DNA of 64,000 nucleotides from Bacillota bacterium (GTDB lineage Bacteria; Bacillota; Clostridia; Oscillospirales; Ruminococcaceae). The position numbers were made by a program, and so were the translations under genes. Numbering within the stretch: the stretch's first letter is position 1; every line of letters begins with the position of its first letter. The stretch spans positions 62,001 to 126,000 of the forward strand of contig JAEWRN010000018.1 of the NCBI GenBank assembly GCA_023460035.1. The letters are read 5' to 3'. Below, in pieces: positions 32,923 to 43,008 of this stretch. The notes below the pieces were generated by a model. It was not told the origin of the DNA and searched no databases. It saw only the letters and a list, made by a program, of their open reading frames with translations.

Positions 32923-33408
32923 ATGCAGCGTGTGACATTGATCAGTGTGGGCAAGCTGGGGCAGGCTTTTTTGCAGCAGGGTTGCGACGAGTACACGAAA
33001 CGGTTGTCTGCCCTTTGCAAGCTGCAACTGGTGGAGTTGCAGGAAGAGACGGTCCACGAAAAGGCGGCCAGTGACAAGGTGATTGAAAAAGCGCTGGAAA
33101 AAGAGGGCGTGCGCATCCTTGCAGCAGTGCCCAAAGGGGCGGCGCTGGTGGCGCTTTGCATTGAGGGCAAGCTGCTCGGCAGCGAAGACCTTGCGGCCTT
33201 TTTTGCCGACAGCGCGGTGGCGGGTGAGGGCGAAATTGCGTTTGTCATCGGCTCGTCGCACGGCCTTGCGCCGGCGGTAAAAGCGGCTGCGACACTGCGG
33301 CTTTCGATGAGCCGCATGACCTTCCCCCACCAGTTGGCAAGGCTGCTGCTGTTAGAACAAATTTACCGCGCGCTGTCCATCAACGCGGGGTCAAAATACC
33401 ACAAATAA
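32923..33408 (+). CDS. rlmH: 23S rRNA (pseudouridine(1915)-N3)-methyltransferase
   Basis: A 161-residue SPOUT methyltransferase that modifies pseudouridine 1915 in helix 69 of 23S rRNA on the assembled 70S ribosome. The knotted SAM-binding end has FVIGSSHGL (family usually GGxxG, here SSHG) and the near-invariant C-terminus LSMSRMTFPHQLARLLLLEQIYRA. The length is right for RlmH. It follows the YycJ-type gene with a 12-base gap and is likely cotranscribed with it and the cysteine-peptidase-like gene. Confidence 0.95.
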   Translation: MQRVTLISVGKLGQAFLQQGCDEYTKRLSALCKLQLVELQEETVHEKAASDKVIEKALEKEGVRILAAVPKGAALVALCIEGKLLGSEDLAAFFADSAVAGEGEIAFVIGSSHGLAPAVKAAATLRLSMSRMTFPHQLARLLLLEQIYRALSINAGSKYHK

Positions 33409-33434
33409 CGGCGCGCTGGCGCGGGGGTGACAAA

Positions 33435-34106
33435 ATGGTTGGGCACACACGTTACAGCCCGGTGGCAAACTACCGGTATAACCGCAAAATCAACCTGCGG
33501 CAAACAGGCAAGCGCGAGGTGAGCGGCCTTGTGCTGCCGTTTGACGAGCAGGGCTTTGTGCTGGACCAGCGGCTGCTTGGCGTTTACCGCATGGGCCGCG
33601 GGGCAGACACCGCCGCCTGTGGCTGCGGCTGGGTGGCCTGTTATAACGCGTTGCGCCTGCTGGGGCGGCCGCTGCCGCCGGCGTCGGTCATCAAGGCGCT
33701 GGAGCATGACTTTGTGCTTGGCGGGCGCATGGGTACCCGCACAGCGGCAATTCCGCTGTTTTTTATGCAGCATGGCTTTCGCGTTGAGGCGCATGCCACC
33801 TTGGCGGCCGCACAGCGTGCGGCGGTGGGGGCTGCGGCAAATATTGTTTATTACATTCGCGGGCGGCACCCCAGCGCCCATTTTGTGGCGTTTACCGGCA
33901 AAGTGGGCGAAGCTGCCGACGGGCAGCCCCTTTACCGGTTTTACAATTCGCTGTCGGTGCCGGTGCTGCCCTGTCGGGCCCCGGCGGGCGAAACAGGCAG
34001 CTTTTTTTGTGCGGGGGGCAATGCGGGCGACGTGCGTACGCTGCCGGGCCTGCTTGCGCCGGAATACCCGCTGGTCAAGCTGGTGTTCAGTATTTACCCG
34101 CAGTGA
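33435..34106 (+). CDS. Putative papain-like (C39-like) cysteine peptidase, uncharacterised
   Basis: A 223-residue soluble protein. An early CGCGWVACYNALRLLGRP stretch (about residues 61-78) looks like a catalytic-cysteine helix, HFVAFTG (about 153) like the catalytic histidine strand, and YRFYNS (about 171) could supply the Asn/Asp. This Cys-His-Asn order is that of papain-like and C39 folds. There is no signal peptide, membrane helix or ABC transporter partner, so it is not a bacteriocin exporter peptidase. I do not recognise the family; peptidase or transglutaminase-like activity is inferred. It sits 26 bases after rlmH and probably ends that operon. Confidence 0.7.
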   Translation: MVGHTRYSPVANYRYNRKINLRQTGKREVSGLVLPFDEQGFVLDQRLLGVYRMGRGADTAACGCGWVACYNALRLLGRPLPPASVIKALEHDFVLGGRMGTRTAAIPLFFMQHGFRVEAHATLAAAQRAAVGAAANIVYYIRGRHPSAHFVAFTGKVGEAADGQPLYRFYNSLSVPVLPCRAPAGETGSFFCAGGNAGDVRTLPGLLAPEYPLVKLVFSIYPQ

Positions 34107-34142
34107 CTGTAATTCAAAGGGTATGCAATCAAACGTAAAAAT

Positions 34143-34193
34143 AACAGCGACACCGGGTACGGCAAGTAAAGGCCGATACCAAGTGTCGCTGTT
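34143..34193. terminator. Bidirectional terminator
   Basis: Outer stem AACAGCGACAC (34143-34153) / GTGTCGCTGTT (34183-34193) with an inner hairpin, between convergent genes. Confidence 0.75.
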
Positions 34194-34222
34194 TTGCTGT
34201 GATATAAAATGTGCCAAAGCAA

Positions 34223-35752
34223 CTAATTGCTGTGCCAGTATTTGCGGTCTAAATTGCGGTACTGAATCGCTTCGCTCACATGGACGCTGTCAATTTGCTC
34301 GGCACCGTCAAGGTCTGCAATCGTGCGGCTGACCTTTAGCACACGGTCGTACGCGCGGGCCGAAAGCCCCATTTTTTCAAATGCCAGCCGCAGCAGCCGG
34401 TCGGCTGCCGGGGTGGGGGTGCAGTAGCGGCGCAACAGCTTTGGGGTTAGCTGTGCGTTGCAGCTGATGCCGTGGGCCGCATAGCGCTGCTGCTGGCGCC
34501 CGCGCGCCGCGGTCACCCTTGCCAAAATAGCACTGCTGGCTTCGCCCGCCGCCGTGCCCGCAAGGGCGTCATAATCCACCGGCGGCACTTCAACATGCAG
34601 GTCAATGCGGTCCAGCAGCGGGCCGGAGATGCGCTGCAAATACCGCTCAATGGCAAACGGGGTGCAGGTACACGCGTGGGTGGGGTGCCCAAAATAGCCG
34701 CAGGGGCAGGGGTTCATCGCGGCCACCAGCATCAGCCGGCTGGGGAAGGTGGAGCTTGCCGCCACGCGGCTGATGGTCACCCTACCGTCCTCAATGGGCT
34801 GGCGCAAAATTTCCAGCGCGTCGCGCCGAAATTCCGGCAGTTCGTCTAAAAACAGCACCCCGTTGTGTGCTAAGCTCACTTCGCCGGGGCGCGGGGTGGT
34901 GCCGCCGCCCGCAAGGCCCATGGTAGAGACCGAATAGTGCGGGCTGCGAAACGGGCGCTCGTGCATTAAGCCGGTACCGCGCGGCAGCTGCCCGGCAATG
35001 GAATAAATTTCGGTAATCTCAATAGCTTCCTCCCGCGTCAGCGGCGGCAAAATAGAGGGCAGGCGCTTTGCCAGCATCGATTTGCCGGTACCCGGCGGGC
35101 CAATTAGCAGCGCATTGTGGTGGCCGGCTGCCGCAATTTCCAGCGCACGGCGCGCCTCCGGCTGGCCACGCACATCGGCAAAATCCGGCCCGGCGGGGGC
35201 AAACAGAGCGGCAAAAGGTTGCGGCTGTGTTGTGTCAAGCTTACTTTCACCCCGCAAATGAGCGGCAAGCTGGGCAACGCAAGAAACACCGTAAACGGCA
35301 ATGTCCTCCACCACCGCAGCTTCGGCGGCGTTATCCGCTGGCACAAACAGCGCTTTGATGCCGTTTGCCCGTGCGGCAAGCGCCATGGGCAGCACCCCGT
35401 TGATACTGCGCACCGCGCCGTCCAGCGAAAGCTCACCCAAAAACGCGCAGTCTGCCGCCGGGGCAGGCAACTGGCCCGCCGCCGCCAAAATGGAAAGCAA
35501 CACCGGCAAATCGTAAATGGGGCCTGTTTTTTTAATGTCGGCTGGGGCAAGGTTTACCGTGATGCGGCTGACAGGGTAGGTGAAGCCGGTGTTTTTCAGC
35601 GCGCTGCGCACCCGGTCCTTTGCCTCTTTGACCGCGTTGTCCGGCAGGCCCACCAGTTCAAAAGTGGGCAGCCCGCCGGAAAGATCGGCTTCAACAGTCA
35701 CAACAAAGCCGTCTAGCGCAAAACACCCAAGGCTTGTGATTTTGGCATACAA
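34223..35752 (-). CDS. YifB/ComM-family Mg-chelatase-like AAA+ ATPase
   Basis: A 509-residue protein. An N-terminal Lon-protease-like domain (LDGFVVTVEADLSGGLPTFELVGLPDNAVKEAKDRV) is followed by the ATPase with Walker A GPPGTGKSMLAKRLPSILPP (about residue 213), NPCPCGYFGHP and a C-terminal helical domain (RAYDRVLKVSRTIADLDG). ComM helps branch migration of incoming DNA during natural transformation in Gram-negatives; in Firmicutes the role is less clear. The start is TTG at 35752 with AAGGGGG eight bases ahead; the frame stays open further but the family begins with LYAKI. Length matches the family. Confidence 0.92.
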   Translation of the reverse strand: MYAKITSLGCFALDGFVVTVEADLSGGLPTFELVGLPDNAVKEAKDRVRSALKNTGFTYPVSRITVNLAPADIKKTGPIYDLPVLLSILAAAGQLPAPAADCAFLGELSLDGAVRSINGVLPMALAARANGIKALFVPADNAAEAAVVEDIAVYGVSCVAQLAAHLRGESKLDTTQPQPFAALFAPAGPDFADVRGQPEARRALEIAAAGHHNALLIGPPGTGKSMLAKRLPSILPPLTREEAIEITEIYSIAGQLPRGTGLMHERPFRSPHYSVSTMGLAGGGTTPRPGEVSLAHNGVLFLDELPEFRRDALEILRQPIEDGRVTISRVAASSTFPSRLMLVAAMNPCPCGYFGHPTHACTCTPFAIERYLQRISGPLLDRIDLHVEVPPVDYDALAGTAAGEASSAILARVTAARGRQQQRYAAHGISCNAQLTPKLLRRYCTPTPAADRLLRLAFEKMGLSARAYDRVLKVSRTIADLDGAEQIDSVHVSEAIQYRNLDRKYWHSN

Positions 35753-35952
35753 TAGTGTGGCCCCCTTGCACTGGTGTAAATGGTTTACCCTTATGATACC
35801 GGGCCGCAGGGCGGAATGCAAGCCCGTTTTGCGCGCGGGCCGGCCTGCAAAAGGGCCACGTTTTTCTGCTTTTTTTAAAGTCTAGTTCAAAATTCTGTAA
35901 AAAAGCACAATCAAATGTCATTTCGGTCAACATTTCTTAACGTAACTGAAAC

Positions 35953-35981
35953 TTTACTCTTCTAGTCGAAAGGATTATAAT
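35953..35981 (+). promoter_or_regulatory. Promoter of the phosphohexomutase gene
   Basis: TTTACT (35953-35958), a 17-bp spacer and TATAAT (35976-35981). Confidence 0.65.
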
Positions 35982-36071
35982 AGTACTGTCAAAGAAGGGT
36001 ACGGGCCCGCGATGGGCAGCCCCCACGCGCCGCACAAAAGGCGCAAAATAGAAAGCAGGCAGGTGCATAAC

Positions 36072-37790
36072 ATGGTGATGGAAGAATACAGCCGCTGGCT
36101 CAAACGTGCAACGGAAGATGAAGACCTGATTCCTGAACTGCGCTCGATTGAGGGAAATGATGAAGAGATCCGCGACCGGTTTGCGGTTAGTTTGGAGTTC
36201 GGCACCGCGGGTTTGCGTGGTGTGATCGGCGCGGGCACCAACCGCATGAACATCTACACTGTCCGCCAGACGACACAGGGGCTTGCGGCGTATTTGAAAA
36301 AACAAAAAAAGCACGCGCGGGTGGCTATTTCGTACGACAGCCGCAACAAAAGCAAGCTGTTTGCCCACACGGCAGCCGAAGTGCTGGCCGCCAACGGGAT
36401 TAAGGCGTACATCTATAAAACGCTGATGCCCACCCCCATGCTGTCCTATGCGGTGCGCAAGCTAAAATGTGATGCCGGCATCATGGTCACGGCCAGCCAT
36501 AACCCCGCAAAGTACAACGGGTACAAGGCTTACGGGCCGGACGGCTGCCAGATGACCAGCGAGACTGCCGACGCCGTATATGCCGAAATTGGCCGCACTG
36601 ACCTGTTTAGCGACGTGCGCACGATGGAGTTTGACAAGGGCATACAGGAGGGCATCATCGAGTACATCTCCAGCGAGGTGGTCGAGCGGTATTATACCCG
36701 CGTGCGCGAGATGAGCGTGCGGCCCGGCGTGTGCCGCGGCACCGGCCTGAAACTGGTGTATACCCCGCTGAACGGTACCGGCAACCTGCCGGTGCGCCGT
36801 ATTCTGGCGGATATCGGCATCGACGACATCACCGTTGTGCCCGAGCAGGAGAAGCCGGACGGCAACTTTACCACCTGCCCATACCCCAACCCCGAAATTC
36901 GCGAAGCGCTTCAGCTTGGCCTTGACCTTGCAAAAAAAACCGGCGCTGACCTGCTGCTTGCCACCGACCCGGACGCCGACCGCGTGGGCATTGCCGTCAA
37001 AGACGGCGCCGACTACCTGCTGCTGACCGGCAACGAAGTGGGTGTGCTGCTGCTGGACTATATCTGCAAGGGCCGCATTCAGGCGGGCACCATGCCCAAA
37101 GACCCCGTGTATGTGCGCAGCATCGTTACCACCTCGCTGGCAGATAAAGTGGCCGAAAGCTATGGCGTTGCCACGGTAAAGGTACTCACCGGCTTCAAGT
37201 ATATCGGCGAGACGATTTTGCACCTGGAAGAAAAGGGCGAGCAGGACCGCTTCCTGTTTGGGTTTGAAGAGAGCTACGGCTACCTTGCGGGCAGCTACGT
37301 GCGCGACAAAGACGCCGTGGTGGCCAGCATGCTGATCTGCGAAATGGCATCGTACTACGCGGCAAACAATTCGTCGCTGAAAGCCGAGCTGGGGCGCATT
37401 TACAAAACCTTTGGCACCTACCTGCACAAGGTGGATTCGTTTGAATTCGGCGGCCTTGCCGGTATGGACCAGATGAAGCAGATTATGGAAAACCTGCGCA
37501 CCGAGGCACCTGTGGAAATCGCCGGGTATCAGGTGACGGTGGCGGAGGATTACGAGACCCGTGTCAGCCTGGATATGGCGACCGGCGAAAAGACCCCCAT
37601 CGAGCTGCCGCGCGCCAATGTGCTGATTTACCACCTGCAGGGCGGCGTCAGCGTAATTGTGCGCCCGTCCGGCACCGAGCCGAAGATTAAGGTTTACTAT
37701 TCGGTGCCCGCTGCGACGCGTGCAGAGGCCGAGCAGCAGCAAAAGCTGCTGGCAACTGCGGCGCGGGGCCTGTTGGGGTTCGCAAAGTAA
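36072..37790 (+). CDS. Phosphoglucomutase/phosphomannomutase
   Basis: A 572-residue enzyme of the alpha-D-phosphohexomutase family (large PgcA type). The catalytic phosphoserine loop is VTASHNPAKYNGYK (about residue 140), the magnesium loop DPDADRVG (about 298), and the phosphate-binding loop RPSGTEPKIKVYYS near the C-terminus. It converts glucose-1-P and glucose-6-P, feeding UDP-glucose for envelope polymers. An early EFGTAGLRGVIG is also typical. I take ATG 36072 (MVMEEYSRW) behind AGGTG; ATG 36078 is also possible. Sequence upstream to 36012 stays open but does not look like protein. Confidence 0.93.
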   Translation: MVMEEYSRWLKRATEDEDLIPELRSIEGNDEEIRDRFAVSLEFGTAGLRGVIGAGTNRMNIYTVRQTTQGLAAYLKKQKKHARVAISYDSRNKSKLFAHTAAEVLAANGIKAYIYKTLMPTPMLSYAVRKLKCDAGIMVTASHNPAKYNGYKAYGPDGCQMTSETADAVYAEIGRTDLFSDVRTMEFDKGIQEGIIEYISSEVVERYYTRVREMSVRPGVCRGTGLKLVYTPLNGTGNLPVRRILADIGIDDITVVPEQEKPDGNFTTCPYPNPEIREALQLGLDLAKKTGADLLLATDPDADRVGIAVKDGADYLLLTGNEVGVLLLDYICKGRIQAGTMPKDPVYVRSIVTTSLADKVAESYGVATVKVLTGFKYIGETILHLEEKGEQDRFLFGFEESYGYLAGSYVRDKDAVVASMLICEMASYYAANNSSLKAELGRIYKTFGTYLHKVDSFEFGGLAGMDQMKQIMENLRTEAPVEIAGYQVTVAEDYETRVSLDMATGEKTPIELPRANVLIYHLQGGVSVIVRPSGTEPKIKVYYSVPAATRAEAEQQQKLLATAARGLLGFAK

Positions 37791-37827
37791 TTGTTCTGTG
37801 CAGTTCTTTATAAAGGGTATTGCATTT

Positions 37828-37856
37828 TTGCAGCGTGTGTGATAGACTACTATAGC
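37828..37856 (+). promoter_or_regulatory. Promoter of rpmE
   Basis: TTGCAG (37828-37833), a 17-bp spacer and TATAGC (37851-37856), giving a leader of about 100 bases before the ATG. Confidence 0.6.
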
Positions 37857-37962
37857 AATCGTGTATTCCGGTGTCCTGAAAAAACCCGGCAAGTCAGGTT
37901 GTGATGCTGCGTATGCCAAATCACATGCGCTAATAATCAGAACCAGAGTGAGGTGAACGAAG

Positions 37963-38166
37963 ATGAAGGAAGGTATCCATCCGAAGTATGAGGACGCCGT
38001 CATCACCTGCGCCTGCGGCGAGGTGATCCACACCCGTTCCACGAAAAAGGATATCCGCGTCGAGGTGTGCTCCAAATGCCACCCCTTCTATACCGGCAAG
38101 CAGAAGCTGGTGGATTCCGGCGGACGTGTTGATCGCTTTAAAAAGCGTTTCGGCATCGAGGGTTAA
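37963..38166 (+). CDS. rpmE: 50S ribosomal protein L31
   Basis: A 67-residue protein, MKEGIHPKYEDAVITCACGE through VCSKCHPFYTGKQK. The CxC and CxxC cysteines (17, 19, 37, 40) are the zinc-binding form, so a zinc-free paralogue induced in zinc starvation may exist elsewhere. GAGGTG precedes the ATG. A strong terminator follows. Confidence 0.97.
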   Translation: MKEGIHPKYEDAVITCACGEVIHTRSTKKDIRVEVCSKCHPFYTGKQKLVDSGGRVDRFKKRFGIEG

Positions 38167-38185
38167 TTTCAATCAAGCAAAAACG

Positions 38186-38219
38186 ACCTTGCCGTGTTTT
38201 ATCGGCAAGGTTATTTTTT
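38186..38219 (+). terminator. Terminator after rpmE
   Basis: Stem ACCTTGCC (38186-38193) / GGCAAGGT (38204-38211) followed by TATTTTTTA. Confidence 0.85.
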
Positions 38220-38243
38220 ACGGTTTAAAAGCGGGGGGCGGCC

Positions 38244-38876
38244 ATGCAAAGCTACACCACGATACAGGGCGGCGCCACGGCGCGGCTGGTAGAGAAAAAA
38301 AGCGAGTTCATCGCGTCAGCATCGTTTGCCGACAGCGAAGAGGGCGCGCTGCAGTTTTTAGAGCAGGTGCGGGCCGAGCACCGTACCGCAAACCACAATG
38401 TGTACGCGTATTTGCTGCGTGAGGGTGCGCGCACCCGCTATTCAGATGACGGCGAGCCGCAAAAGACGGCCGGCTTGCCGGTGCTGGAGGTCGTGCGCCA
38501 TTCCGGTCTTGTGGATTTGATTGTGGTGGTCACCCGCTATTTTGGCGGCACGCTGCTGGGTACCGGCGGGCTGGTGCGCGCTTATACCGGCGCGGCACAG
38601 GCCGCGCTTGCGGCGGCGGTGCAGGTAACGGTGCAGCCCTGTGTGGATGTGCAAATCACCTTGCCCTACCCGCTGTATGAGCAGGCTGTGCGCCTTGCCG
38701 AAAACGCCGGCGCCATAGTGGCGGATACCGCATTTGCCGCCGAGGTGACGCTGCACCTCACACTGCTAAACGGGGCACAGGCCGCCCTGCTGGAAGAGTT
38801 GCGCCAGCTTTGCCGCGGCGCGCTTTGCGCCCGGTGCACCGACCCCTATTATGCCCCGTTTGAAATAAAAAAGTAA
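38244..38876 (+). CDS. yigZ: YigZ/IMPACT-family protein
   Basis: A 210-residue protein. The N-terminal IMPACT domain has NHNVYAYLLREG, then YSDDGEPQKTAGLPVLEVV and VVVTRYFGGTLLGTGGLVRAYTGAA (about residues 93-117). A C-terminal ferredoxin-like domain (DUF1949) follows. The eukaryotic relative IMPACT controls GCN1/GCN2 signalling; bacterial YigZ may act in translation or tRNA metabolism, without a proven reaction. Length and all motifs are standard. The ATG follows GCGGGGGGCGG. Confidence 0.93.
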   Translation: MQSYTTIQGGATARLVEKKSEFIASASFADSEEGALQFLEQVRAEHRTANHNVYAYLLREGARTRYSDDGEPQKTAGLPVLEVVRHSGLVDLIVVVTRYFGGTLLGTGGLVRAYTGAAQAALAAAVQVTVQPCVDVQITLPYPLYEQAVRLAENAGAIVADTAFAAEVTLHLTLLNGAQAALLEELRQLCRGALCARCTDPYYAPFEIKK

Positions 38877-38979
38877 AAAAGTACAAAAAATAAAAAGGGT
38901 TTTTGGCGGGTACGTCGTATATTGTATATGAGACCGTTTTTATCTGCGCGTTTTGCACCACCAGCGGAGGTGAACAGCT

Positions 38980-39984
38980 TTGATCGTACGCGAACGTACC
39001 GAAGAGATTGAACGACTGACTTTTTCACCCTATGCGCGCCTTGCTGAAAACAGCGAAGGGCGCGAGCGCGAAGAAGAGCCCTGCCCGCTGCGCACCTGTT
39101 TTCAGCGGGACCGTGACCGGGTGATCCATTGCAAAAGCTTTCGCAGGCTTAAGCAAAAGACGCAGGTGTTTTTGGCGCCGGAGGGCGACCACTACCGCAC
39201 CCGGCTGACCCACACGTTAGAGGTTGCGCAGATTGCGCGCACCCTTGCGCGCAGCATGCGGCTGAACGAGGATTTAACAGAGGCCATTGCACTGGCGCAT
39301 GATTTGGGGCATACCCCGTTTGGTCACGCGGGCGAACGGGCGCTGGCCCAGCTTTGCCCCGGCGGGTTTGCCCATTATGTGCAAAGTGTGCGGGTGGTGC
39401 GCCGGCTTGAAAAGTTCCCCGCGGGGCTGAACCTTTCGCTTGAGGTGCTGGACGGCATTGCCTGCCACACCAAAGGGCAGGAGGCCGCAACAAAAGAGGG
39501 GCGCCTTGTGCGCTATGCCGACCGCATTGCCTACATCAACCACGACATCGAGGACGCGATGTCGGCCGGGGTGCTGACACAGCAGGAGTTGCCGGCACAG
39601 GCCGTAGAGGTACTGGGGCCGACCAAAAGCAGCCGCATCACGACGCTGATTCTGTCGCTGGTTGAAAACAGCCCCGGCGAAACGCTGCATATGGCACCGC
39701 AGGTAGAAGAGCAGTACAATGCGCTGCACGATTTTATGTATGCCACGGTATATGTGGACAGGCGGGCTAAAAAGGAAGAGCAAAAGGTTGGCAAGGTCAT
39801 TACCGAGCTGTATGCGTACTACAAAAAACGGCCCGAAAAAATGCCGCCGCAGTTTCAGCAAATTGCGGCGGAGGAGGGCATTGACCGCGCGGTGACCGAT
39901 TATATTTCGGGTATGAGCGACGAATTTGCCATCCGCACATTTCAACAGCTGTTTGTGCCGCGCGGCTGGGCAATGGAATATTGA
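38980..39984 (+). CDS. dgt: Deoxyguanosinetriphosphate triphosphohydrolase-like HD protein
   Basis: A 334-residue HD-domain phosphohydrolase. The N-terminal FQRDRDRVIHCKSFRRLKQKTQVF and the HD residues in YRTRLTHTLEVAQIAR (His) and IALAHDLGHTPFGHAGE (His-Asp) are intact. It splits dNTPs to deoxynucleosides and triphosphate. The TTG start at 38980 follows GGAGGTG by seven bases. It precedes dnaG and rpoD by 36 bases, an order common in Clostridia, so nucleotide-pool control is placed with replication initiation functions. Confidence 0.93.
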   Translation: MIVRERTEEIERLTFSPYARLAENSEGREREEEPCPLRTCFQRDRDRVIHCKSFRRLKQKTQVFLAPEGDHYRTRLTHTLEVAQIARTLARSMRLNEDLTEAIALAHDLGHTPFGHAGERALAQLCPGGFAHYVQSVRVVRRLEKFPAGLNLSLEVLDGIACHTKGQEAATKEGRLVRYADRIAYINHDIEDAMSAGVLTQQELPAQAVEVLGPTKSSRITTLILSLVENSPGETLHMAPQVEEQYNALHDFMYATVYVDRRAKKEEQKVGKVITELYAYYKKRPEKMPPQFQQIAAEEGIDRAVTDYISGMSDEFAIRTFQQLFVPRGWAMEY

Positions 39985-40020
39985 CGGCAGGCTGGCTGTG
40001 CGGGGAAGGGGGGATGCCCG

Positions 40021-41775
40021 ATGTCGATTTCACCGGATTATATACAAGAGCTTTCGCAACGCACCGACATCGCCGAGCTGATTGGCAGCTATGTGCAGCT
40101 GCGGCGGCGCGGGCGCACCTACACCGGGCTGTGCCCGTTTCACAGTGAAAAAACGCCGTCCTTTGTCGTTTACCCCGAAACCACCAGCTTTTACTGTTTC
40201 GGCTGCGGGGCGGGTGGCGATGCCATCACCTTTATTAAACGGCTGAATAACCTCGACTATGTCGAGGCGGTGCGCTTTTTGGCCTCGCGCGCCGGCATGC
40301 CGGCACCGGACGAGCAGGACGATGCGGGTAATATCAAACGCCGCATTTTGGCGATGAATAAGGACGTGGCTCGTTTTTATTTTGACTGCTTGAATGCCGA
40401 CATGGGGCGCGATGCCAGGCGCTATTTGCGGGGGCGTGCGCTGACCGACGGCACGATACGCCGGTTTGGGCTGGGCTATTCGCCGCCGGGGTATTACGAT
40501 ACCAGTAACCACTTAAAAAAGCTGGGGTACACCGAAGAGGAAATGCTGGCGGGCGGCGTCATCAAACGGGGGCAGCGCGGCGGTACTTACGATTTCTTTC
40601 ACGACAGGGTCATGTTTCCCATTATTGACCTGCGCGGCAATGTGATTGCGTTTGGCGGCAGGCGCATGGGGGATGAGGGCGGCCCGAAATATTTAAACAG
40701 CGGCGACACCCCGGTGTTTAAAAAAAGCCGCAACATGTTTGCGCTGAATGTCGCAAAAAAATCAAAAAGCCGGCGGTATATCCTGTGCGAGGGGTATATG
40801 GACGCCATTGCGCTGCATCAGGGCGGGTTTGACACTGCGGTCGCCCCGCTGGGCACGGCCTTTACCACCGAGCAGGCGCGTTTGCTTTCAAACTATGCCG
40901 ATGAACTGGTGCTGTCCTACGACAGCGACGAGGCGGGGCAAAAGGCGACACGGCGCGCAATCGGCATGCTGGCCACCGAGCCGGTAAAGGTCTCTATTTT
41001 AACGGTGCAGGGCGCAAAGGACCCGGACGAATTTTTGAAAAAGTACGGGCCGGACCGGTTTCGCATGCTGCTGGACGGTTGCAGCAACGCAATTGAGTAT
41101 GAGCTTTCGCGCGCAAAGGCAAAGTACGATGTGACAAAGCCGGACGGCCGTGTGGGCTACCTGAAAGACGCGGTGGAAATTTTGTCCGGCCGCATGAGCG
41201 CCACCGAGCGCGAAGTATATATGGGCCGTGTGGCCGAAGAGACCGACGTGGACAAAAAGGCCGTGCAGATACAGGTCAATGCCAAGGTGCGCAACAAAAG
41301 CCGCGAGGCAAACCGCGAGTGGGAAAAAGAGCTGCTCAAAGAGGGGCTGGTGGGTGCGGTACAGGTGCCCTTTACACTGGGCGGCCAAAAGGCACAGGGC
41401 GTGGCACTGGCAGAGCTGCAGCTGGTCACGGCGCTGGTGCGCCAGCCGGGCTTTTTGCCCATGGCGACGCAGCGCTTGGCACCAGAGCGGTTTTTGTTGC
41501 CTGAGACAAAGGAAATTTTTACCCAGCTGATCGAAAAGCAGCGGCAGGGGGTCTATGTGGAGATGGCCCAGCTTTCAGGCGAACTTTCACAAAGCGCGTT
41601 TGACATGCTGAACCGCCTGTTGGCAAAGCGGTATGACTACACCTTTACCGAGGATGATTTGCAGTTTTACATCGACCGCATCGAAGAGGGCGTGCCGCTG
41701 GGCAGCCGCGCTGCCGAAATGAGCGAACAGGACATCGAAGGCTATTTGCAACAACTGAAGAACAAGCGAAAATAA
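40021..41775 (+). CDS. dnaG: DNA primase
   Basis: A 584-residue primase. The N-terminal CHC2 zinc finger is GLCPFHSEKTPSFVV plus YCFGCGAGG (Cys 40, His 43, Cys 61, Cys 64, approx.). The RNA polymerase domain has the TOPRIM core with DERD-type residues around ILCEGYMDAIALHQGG and VLSYDSDEAGQKAT. The C-terminal helicase-interaction domain is short and acidic. It lays the RNA primers for replication. Shine-Dalgarno AAGGGGGG is seven bases before the ATG. It lies 24 bases before rpoD. Confidence 0.97.
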   Translation: MSISPDYIQELSQRTDIAELIGSYVQLRRRGRTYTGLCPFHSEKTPSFVVYPETTSFYCFGCGAGGDAITFIKRLNNLDYVEAVRFLASRAGMPAPDEQDDAGNIKRRILAMNKDVARFYFDCLNADMGRDARRYLRGRALTDGTIRRFGLGYSPPGYYDTSNHLKKLGYTEEEMLAGGVIKRGQRGGTYDFFHDRVMFPIIDLRGNVIAFGGRRMGDEGGPKYLNSGDTPVFKKSRNMFALNVAKKSKSRRYILCEGYMDAIALHQGGFDTAVAPLGTAFTTEQARLLSNYADELVLSYDSDEAGQKATRRAIGMLATEPVKVSILTVQGAKDPDEFLKKYGPDRFRMLLDGCSNAIEYELSRAKAKYDVTKPDGRVGYLKDAVEILSGRMSATEREVYMGRVAEETDVDKKAVQIQVNAKVRNKSREANREWEKELLKEGLVGAVQVPFTLGGQKAQGVALAELQLVTALVRQPGFLPMATQRLAPERFLLPETKEIFTQLIEKQRQGVYVEMAQLSGELSQSAFDMLNRLLAKRYDYTFTEDDLQFYIDRIEEGVPLGSRAAEMSEQDIEGYLQQLKNKRK

Positions 41776-41799
41776 ATACAGATAAGGGGACTGGAACGT

Positions 41800-42879
<1,080 letters not shown>

Positions 42880-42920
42880 GTGAATAATGCCCTGCAAAAC
42901 ATGAAAAACAGCACAGCAGC

Positions 42921-42949
42921 TTGACTTTTGTTGCATTTGCTGGTATACT
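42921..42949 (+). promoter_or_regulatory. Promoter of the Rrf2 regulator
   Basis: TTGACT (42921-42926), a 17-bp spacer and TATACT (42944-42949) with TGG before it. GTATACT recurs about 25 bases downstream next to an ATAC-TTTT-GTAT palindrome, a possible operator. Confidence 0.8.
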
Positions 42950-43008
42950 CAACCCGCACCAAATCAGTATACTTTTGTATGCAAAAGCAATAGAAGGGGG
43001 AGCTCGCG

